From: Siderastrea radians | Lineage: Eukaryota; Cnidaria; Anthozoa; Scleractinia; Rhizangiidae | DNA length: 64,000 nucleotides | Direction: 5' to 3' | NCBI GenBank assembly: GCA_964017195.1 | Contig: OZ024895.1 | Coordinates: 28,775,375-28,839,374, forward strand | Shown: positions 58,291 to 64,000 of the stretch, piece after piece | Layout: each line of letters opens with the position of its first letter | How positions within the stretch are numbered: position 1 is the first letter of the stretch | Notes under the pieces: model-generated | Told to the model about the DNA's origin: nothing | The model's input: only the letters and a program-made list of their open reading frames with translations | The model's database searches: none | Made by a program: the position numbers and the translations under genes

Positions 58291-58296
58291 TGTGAT

Positions 58297-58420
58297 TGGT
58301 GATTCTGGTGTCTGTCGCGGCAAACGTGCAACCGGCGCCAAGCGCGGGAAAACATTCAACGGGTGCCAAGCGCGGGAAACATGCAATCCCTGCCAAGTGC
58401 AGGAAAACGTGGAAGTCAAG
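58297..58420 (+). repeat. Minisatellite of GCCAAGCGCGGGAAAACATG units
   Basis: Four units of about 24 bp share CAAGCGCGGGAAA, each followed by an AC(A/G)T(G/T)(C/A)A phrase: near 58339, 58367 and 58396 (as CAAGTGCAGGAAA), plus a partial one at 58427. Frames in both directions are open across it because of its composition. Confidence 0.65.
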
Positions 58421-58429
58421 TGGTGACAA

Positions 58430-59228
58430 GCACTGGGAAGCGACTGGAACCCAAGTCACGATTATTTCGGGCTTTGCTTCAAGATGGACAATGAATTGAT
58501 CGTAAACTACTTGTAAAACGTAAACAGCAGGATCCGTAATAAAAACTGCTGTAATTAGCTTGAAAAATTCGAATTTGATGAGATGAGGTTATCTTGAAGA
58601 ACAACGGACAGACAATCAAGCGGAGTGAAGTTTAAAAGTACCAAATTAGTTCGAGTATTAAATAACTTTTCTTGTGAACTTTTGCACGCTTGTTTCAATC
58701 TTCTTCCGCCCCATTTTCTGTTCCTTGGTCTCCGAGGCAAGGTGTGGTGTAGAACACACAAATTGCACTGGCTACTTTCGTGCGCATACTCAGGAATTAG
58801 CGTAATAAAATAATTATATTGTTAGCCTGATGTAATTTTTCAGTTATTTTCCAAATTGTACAATACGTGGTTCAGTACGCAATATAAAAACTGACACCCA
58901 ACAAGATGACTTACAGTCCAGCTGGGAAGAAATTCCTCTGACTGCCAAGTTAGACCCGGCTTAGGACCTTCAGGTCCACAGGTCCACAGGTCCAATTTGA
59001 CAGTCCTCGAAATTTTTATTACACAATGGGTGCTATTCTTTTTGTAATATTTTTTCAGAACATTCAGAACATTTCAATGCCAAAGCAGAAGGTTTACAAT
59101 AGAACTAAACTACAGAATAATAGATTGCTGTCAACCCTACGGCTACTTTACAATACATTTGCTCAGTCATGCGTAATATATACACTCTAGGTACTTTAAA
59201 GGAAAAAAATCAATTATAATAATAATGG

Positions 59229-59268
<40 letters not shown>

Positions 59269-59710
59269 ATTGAATACTAATACTGTAAGTTGTTAATGAT
59301 ACTAAAAGATAATAACGTGAGAGGGAGATAGGAGTGCAGACAAATCAGACTTTGCAAGAAATAAAATTGCTTGTAATATAAAAGAGTTGAAATTTTTATT
59401 AAAGTTGGTGATAGTGTTGTTGTTGGACGCTATAAGAATTACCTAAAGGCTATCTCGCCTAACCCTAATTTGTAAGGATTGACACCTGGAATACATTGAT
59501 CAATAAGCCACTCTGTGCGAAAGGATCTCCAAAAACATTGGACAGAGGGGCAGTCTACGAGTTTGTGTTGCTTAGTTTACATACGTTGGTACGTGACTTG
59601 TCCCCAGTCGTCTCCATAACGCGCTCGGCACGGGAGCGCGAGATGTGGCTTCCTCAAGTTTATCCCCAGTGAAGGCCATGTTCTGATTTACCTCAAATTG
59701 AAACATCGCA
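58430..59710. other. Spacer with no recognised gene
   Basis: It includes a GAT microsatellite at 59226-59269 and a short AGGTCCACAGGTCCACAGGT repeat near 58973-58991. No supported exon. Confidence 0.4.
59226..59269 (+). repeat. GAT trinucleotide microsatellite
   Basis: About fourteen consecutive GAT units follow AATAATGGT. Another short GAT run lies at about 62921-62940. Confidence 0.9.
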
Positions 59711-60870
59711 GTGAATAATTTCTGGCCTGGCTGGCGTGAGCTCAAACCGGCTTTCTCCGACCCTAGAGTCTTGTGGGATGCTGGTAAACTTCGGCTTAAG
59801 GAGCTCGCTGTTTCTCACGGTGTTTCCGCGGCACGCGAGAGAAAACGTGACAAGTTCAATTTAGAACGCGAGTTTAAAGCCTGCGCGCTGACGTACCCTA
59901 TTTCCTTGCTTCATGCGAAAAAGGGACCGCGTGAATCAAAGGAAATAGGAGATGTCTGCCCGTCTGGTACCCTTGCCGGCCGACCTACCGGCCCGGTTAA
60001 CATCAATATTACCTGGATCAACCTTGATCACGCTAACTGGGAACCGAGTCACGCACACTTTCTCTCAAAGGACAATCACCAATGATAATAAACACCATTG
60101 GTACTTTAGGCCTCTGGTATGCGGCCACAGTCTTGCCAATGCCGGAGTGGATCCATACTCGCGTTTCCAAGGCCGTTTTCGATTTCCTATGGAATGGTGA
60201 AACGGAACAAGTAAGGAGGATCGTGTATTAACTTCCCTTTGCCCGAGGCAGTCTAGCCGTGATTAACGCGATCGAGAAGGTCCGGGCGCTAAAGCTACGG
60301 TGGTTACCTCGCGTTGGTGACCCCACTTACGAGTCTAAGTGGGTGTTCTTTGCGCGTTTCTGGATAGGCTCCGTGTTGAGCCGCCGGACTACAAGTTGGT
60401 CCTTTTTGAGATCCAATTCGGTCCCGAAATACATAGGTTCCTCACCCCTAAGTATTTCAGTCACATTTAGATACCGTTTAGACCGTTTAGATACCGATCT
60501 AACGCTCCTGCCGGATCACAAGGTCAAAACGTTTTACGCCAAACTCGCTTTCCCTTCCCCCAGAAACGTGCCATGCACAGGTATCTGGGAGAAGAAACTT
60601 GACATGCCTTTAGCCTGGCCCTCCATCTGGTCAGGGATCTATGGTGGCCTGAGTACCAACTGGGAGGCCGTTATAACGCGGCGGATCGTGCACGGGATTG
60701 TTAAAACTAGGGCATAACTTAAATGGTGGCAAAAACTCGGAGTCACGGATCGCTGCGCTATATGCGGCGAGATTGAAACCTTTTCCCACGCTTTTTGCGA
60801 GTTTTCGCTTGCACCTGCTGTTTGGACGTGGAAATGGGGCGGGCCTGACTGAAGGGCGCTTCCGGGCCCA
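59711..60870 (+). pseudogene. Tx1/L1-like LINE ORF2 remnant, internally deleted
   Basis: The first frame (to 60085) reads DPRVLWDAGKLRLKELAVSH, then GVSAARERKRDKFNLEREF, the helical linker that follows the endonuclease in Tx1/L1-type ORF2 (WD..K...R......S...A..R...). The reverse transcriptase core is missing. Then come the post-RT region (LGLWYAATVLPMPEWIHTRV, FDFLWNGETEQVRR, LPFARGSLAVINAIEKVRAL) and, from 60259, FYAKLAF, then WPSIWSGIYGGLSTNWEAVI. It ends with LKWWQKLGVTDRCAICGEIE, then TFSHAFCEF, whose CAIC...H...C pattern is the C-terminal zinc knuckle of such ORF2 proteins. Several stop codons and frame changes break it. It is a dead copy. Confidence 0.75.
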
Positions 60871-62200
60871 CCACTGTTCCTGGGACCCACAATATTGTAA
60901 CACCTCTCTTTTGTCTGATAACTATTCCTTCAATAACATTTTGAATCTATCTTAGAAAAATACTGTAATACGGCTTAATTGCTTAATCTTGTTGCTACAA
61001 TCGTACAGACTTACTTTTTGATTTGTAAATAAACCAATTGAAAAGGAAAAGAAAAAAGTTCAAAAATAAAATACATTATTGAAATATAGTGAATCAGCTG
61101 CTGTTGGTCTGTTAATTTGCACTGATAACTCCGAAAAAAGTCAAAGTGGGAGAAACACAGTTTTCGGGATTTATTGCTCTGAATCTTGAAAGTGAAAATC
61201 CCGAGCCTTTGCTTGTTGCCGAGTGTTCTTATGTGGTCCGAACCTTGGCAGTGAAAATCCCGGCTGTGCTGGCAGCGAGTCTTGTCTGTGAAAGGTGGCC
61301 GAGCCTTGCCTTTGTTTTTTCAGCGAGCCAGTTGCTAGTAGTTTGAATTCGCAAAAACAGTCACAATCCTCCTCAGATACAGACTTCCCTGCAAAAATCC
61401 CAGTGAGCCACGGTATTGCCGGTTGTAATGCAGCAAAGCGGTGACTTCGAAACTCCTTTCAGCACTTTATCTGTAGGCATTTTCCATGGTCGAATTTTCA
61501 TTTCCGGTAATGTGACGTAAGCCCTTTGTACGTTATCCAAAAGTGGTTACAAAAGTTTGCTAACAGCTTTACGGTTACATCGTGTAGACACAAAAATCCT
61601 CAAAAAAATTCTTACCGATTTATGGGGCTAGCACTGACCACAAACCTATGAGGGCATTTTTGGATTGAACAAAACCTCAGGGAAACAACTAAGAAAAAGC
61701 GATAAAACGTTAGGAAAACATGACATCTGCCCACTTACCTAGCGACAGCAAGAGTATATAGTACAAATTGAGATCGTGCATAGAAAGAACACCAGATCTC
61801 GGAACCTTCGTAGGCGCCCAATCACAAGGAAACATTATAACAGAAACAGCACAGCAAATTGCTGTTGCAAATTTGCTGTCATACTTATGAAAGTATGAGT
61901 TTATAAAAATTCAACAATTGCTTTGTTTGATCATCTTTTTATTTTGTGAACTTACTGGTCCCGTTTAACTTGATATGATTAAAACAAAGCTACATTTTTT
62001 TAAATCGAATTAATTTCCCTTCGTTGAAGACAATGTCACCCTTTCGCGCCCCTAAAATTTTATGATTTTGGCAGTTATATAATTTTCAACAGGTCATGCG
62101 GTACACTGAACTTATAAAAAAATGAAATTGCTTTATCAAATGAAAATGCCTTGTTGTTCTTATACATAAATTTCTACCGTCTACCTGCAAGTTTACTCAC
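60871..62200. other. Spacer with no recognised gene
   Basis: The LINE 3' end may extend to about 61070 (A-rich AAAAGGAAAAGAAAAAAGTT). A plus frame at 61146-61346 is open but unfamiliar. Nothing else is supported. Confidence 0.4.
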
Positions 62201-62223
62201 AGCCACCTAGCCTACGCATAATC

Positions 62224-62280
62224 GTACCCTCCCCCCCCCCCCGAGGAGAAACGCGTTTTCTCCTCGGAAGGAGGGTACCG
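62224..62280. repeat. Strong hairpin around a C tract
   Basis: The core CCGAGGAGAAA then CGCG then TTTTCTCCTCGG is an almost perfect palindrome, and the outer GTACCCTCC/GGAGGGTAC arms pair as well. The total is about 56 bases with a C13 tract on one side. It could be a tiny foldback repeat. Confidence 0.65.
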
Positions 62281-62689
62281 GTACGCGTACGCCAACAGCC
62301 ACATTACGCAAAACGGGAATAGTGTTTGAAAAATCCATTTTAGGTGGCCTAATTCTGGATTTGATTTCCGTTTCAATCCCGGTTGCAATCTTCACGATCC
62401 ACATACTAAGGTGGATCGACTCCTGTGACAGCACGAAATCGAGAAATTGTTTTCTGTGCTTTCAGTTAGAATGAACAAAAACAGGATCGGAAATTCCAAA
62501 CTTCTTGGTCACACTTTATCATTGCTAAAAATAAAACTCGTGATCAAAGAAATGACCTGAACTTGTACAGAAATAAACGTGCCCTACATGCACTTCCTCT
62601 GATTAAAAAGGGGACATCTCAGACAGATCAATTCGGGAGAGCTCGACATTACGATGAGCAGTCACTATCCTGCGCATGGGACTACAAAG

Positions 62690-62785
62690 ACTTCTGAGTT
62701 TCCGACGCGACGGGAGTCGAACTCCAACGACTTTCCGTACAATGACCGGTCGGATGCTGTAACTGAGCTACTAAAGAACTTACGA
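62690..62785 (-). repeat. tRNA-like sequence (SINE head or tRNA pseudogene)
   Basis: On the minus strand TTTAGTAGCTCAGTTACAGC gives an A-box-like block and GTTGGAGTTCGACTCCCGTC a B box (AGTTCGACTCC) in a pairable T arm. Stems for a complete cloverleaf are imperfect, so a functional tRNA is not claimed. Confidence 0.45.
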
Positions 62786-62999
62786 CGATCTTGGTTTCAT
62801 ATGAATAGCGCACGTAGTTTGCAGTCTGATCTTTAGTAATCCCACCTGCACTGTTATAGTGCCGTCGCAGATATTAGCTGGATAAGCTACTACGTGAATC
62901 CGACGTTAAATCAGTGTGGAGTGATGATGATGATGATGATTTTCTCTTTGCAGTTCCATGGTTGAGACAAACCTACAACAGTTTACTTTCACCTTTTAA

Positions 63000-63005
63000 T
63001 TTATT
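63000..63005 (-). terminator. HMBS: Poly(A) signal of the HMBS gene
   Basis: AATAAA on the minus strand lies 89 bases after the HMBS stop codon, a normal spacing for a short 3' UTR; cleavage would be expected near 62975-62985. Confidence 0.6.
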
Positions 63006-63094
63006 TATCATTCACTTACAATTACATCCTAAAAAGTGCTGAGGTCGTTAAAAAAGTAGGGTCGTATGATTAAGCAGAATCGTAATATTTTGTC

Positions 63095-63361
63095 CTAATG
63101 AGCAGGATCTTTTTCTTCTCTAGCTGCACGCAGCACTTGCTCAGCTCCTCTAGCGATCAAAGCTCGCGCTAACTGTTCCCCCAGTTTCTCCGCTGACACG
63201 AGGGTGTCCCGCACTTCCTCGGGAACATAGATACACGATTGCGTAAGCACGGCATGAGGGCAGCTACCCGGCTGAACAGTGGGGCCTGGGAGGGACCCGG
63301 ATACCGTTTCCATGATACACTCTTTTCCATCTAAGCTGAACACAGCACCGGTAATAGTAAA
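63095..63361 (-). CDS. HMBS: Hydroxymethylbilane synthase (porphobilinogen deaminase), last coding exon
   Basis: HMBS polymerises four porphobilinogen molecules to hydroxymethylbilane, the third step of heme synthesis after ALA formation, in the cytosol. The exon opens after TTTCAG at 63362 with FTITGAVFSLDGKECIMETV and ends at TAG 63095. It corresponds to the last 88 residues of the family, i.e. the C-terminal domain 3: TG.V.SLDG...... is followed by a loop, then SAEKLGEQLARALIARGAEQ and VL..ARE, the final helices (compare A..LG..LA..LL..GA..IL..AR in animal HMBS). The loop with four of the exon's cysteine/proline-rich residues (SLPGPTVQPGSCPHAVLTQS) seems longer than usual. The catalytic cysteine region lies in exons beyond the window edge. 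A good poly(A) signal follows. Confidence 0.88.
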   Translation of the reverse strand, partial: FTITGAVFSLDGKECIMETVSGSLPGPTVQPGSCPHAVLTQSCIYVPEEVRDTLVSAEKLGEQLARALIARGAEQVLRAAREEKDPAH

Positions 63362-63420
63362 CTGAAATACAACAACAAAGCAATGTCATGATGTGAGAGA
63401 AAGGTCCGTGTCCAGTTTAA

Positions 63421-63930
63421 TGGATTTAACGAGTCAAAGGACTCATTCATGCTGGCGTGTGTTCCTGTTTTTCTATCATCAGTATCTCTAAACGACATAT
63501 ATGCTCCTAATGATTAGTACAAGAAGTGAATTTTTTCGACAACGTTAGTGCAAGCTTGCAAAATATGTAAATGAGAATAGTATTGTTGGAGATGATTTTA
63601 ATTGCGCTTTTACATCAAGTGATGAAAGTGGAGGCTGCCCCATTGGGGAAAAAGCTCAGTTATTCAAGCTGTTTCTAATCTCTGTTGAATCCTAGATTTA
63701 AAAGATGTTTGGCGGCATATGCACCCTAATGAGTTATTGTTTACATGGCACCTTAAGTCCACACGGCAGATTAGGACTCAAAGGACTCATTCATGCTGGC
63801 ACGTGTTCCTGTTTTTGTACAATCAGTATCTCTAAACGACCACACTGGTTACATGACCTAAACGATCTATAGGATTAAAAGAGTCAGAGGACTCATCCAT
63901 GCTGGCGCGTGTTCCATTTTTGTAACATCA
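63421..63930 (+). repeat. Three direct repeats (GGACTCATTCATGCTGGC...) flanking a LINE scrap
   Basis: Copies begin near 63435, 63780 and 63885. The first two run together for about 65 bases (AAGGACTCATTCATGCTGGC, GTGTTCCTGTTTTT, ATCAGTATCTCTAAACGAC); the third is shorter and more diverged. They lie in the HMBS intron. Confidence 0.7.
63590..63775 (+). pseudogene. LINE endonuclease-domain scrap
   Basis: Plus-strand frames give GDDFNCAFTSSDESG and then, after a frame break, DLKDVWRHMHPNELLFTWH. These match the GDFN motif and the L.D.WR..HP....FTW motif of the apurinic-type endonuclease of L1/Tx1 LINEs; the first glycine-aspartate pair carries an extra aspartate. Only about 60 codons survive, and it sits exactly between two direct repeat copies. 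Confidence 0.65.
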
Positions 63931-64000
63931 GTCAAGAGAGGATGAACTAAGAAAGTGAATCCCCCGTTGCCCATGATAATTATTTGAAATTTATTATTAG

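Noticed and set aside
58125..58459. Several overlapping frames on both strands around the CAAGCGCGGGAAA repeat
   Set aside because: They arise from the minisatellite; no conserved domain or splice partners.
1..64000. Bacterial-type features (operons, CRISPR arrays, origins, riboswitches)
   Set aside because: None seen. The spliced genes and SINE/MITE content show nuclear eukaryotic DNA, and the tandem repeats lack the uniform repeat-spacer pattern of CRISPR.

Overview
The window is nuclear DNA from an animal, most likely an anthozoan cnidarian and probably a stony coral. The genes are split by canonical GT-AG introns, and the spacers and introns are full of short foldback elements, tRNA-derived SINEs, minisatellites and LINE scraps of kinds I recall from coral genomes. 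The lineage call rests on that memory of repeat families and gene content, not on a search.

Four protein genes can be supported. (1) 5248-6186 minus: an intronless four-helix CALHM-family channel protein. (2) 13134-42083 minus: an 18-exon gene of about 29 kb whose joined reading frame gives 963 residues, with a PX domain, an SH3 domain, a RhoGAP domain and a long tail. This is the architecture of ARHGAP32/ARHGAP33 (fly CdGAPr). All 18 exons join in phase, and the catalytic arginine finger is present. (3) 42705-56993 plus: a 13-exon calsequestrin-like gene of 407 residues with a signal peptide, three thioredoxin-like repeats and a C-terminal KEEL. Unlike classical calsequestrin it is slightly basic and lacks the acidic tail. 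(4) 63095-63361 minus: the last coding exon of hydroxymethylbilane synthase (porphobilinogen deaminase, heme pathway); its other exons lie beyond the right edge.

Layout: 1-5247 is gene-poor, with a foldback element and a 1.2 kb TIR element. 5248-6186 is CALHM. 6187-13133 is a repeat-rich spacer with an integrase-like pseudogene. 13134-42083 is the RhoGAP gene, whose introns hold nested SINEs and MITEs, a roughly 725 bp CACAA array, a roughly 106 bp tandem repeat and a truncated LINE. 42084-42704 is a head-to-head promoter region shared with the calsequestrin-like gene, which runs to 56993 and carries a roughly 900 bp minisatellite in intron 1. 56994-63094 is spacer with a decayed Tx1/L1-like LINE. 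63095 to the end is the HMBS terminal exon plus a LINE endonuclease scrap between direct repeats.

The genes do not form an obvious pathway. The RhoGAP (Rho/Rac/Cdc42 signalling at membranes) and the ER-luminal calsequestrin-like protein share a promoter region and could be co-expressed. CALHM and calsequestrin both concern calcium, but they are 36 kb apart and I infer no functional link from position. Many apparently open frames here are antisense shadows of exons or read-through of low-complexity DNA.
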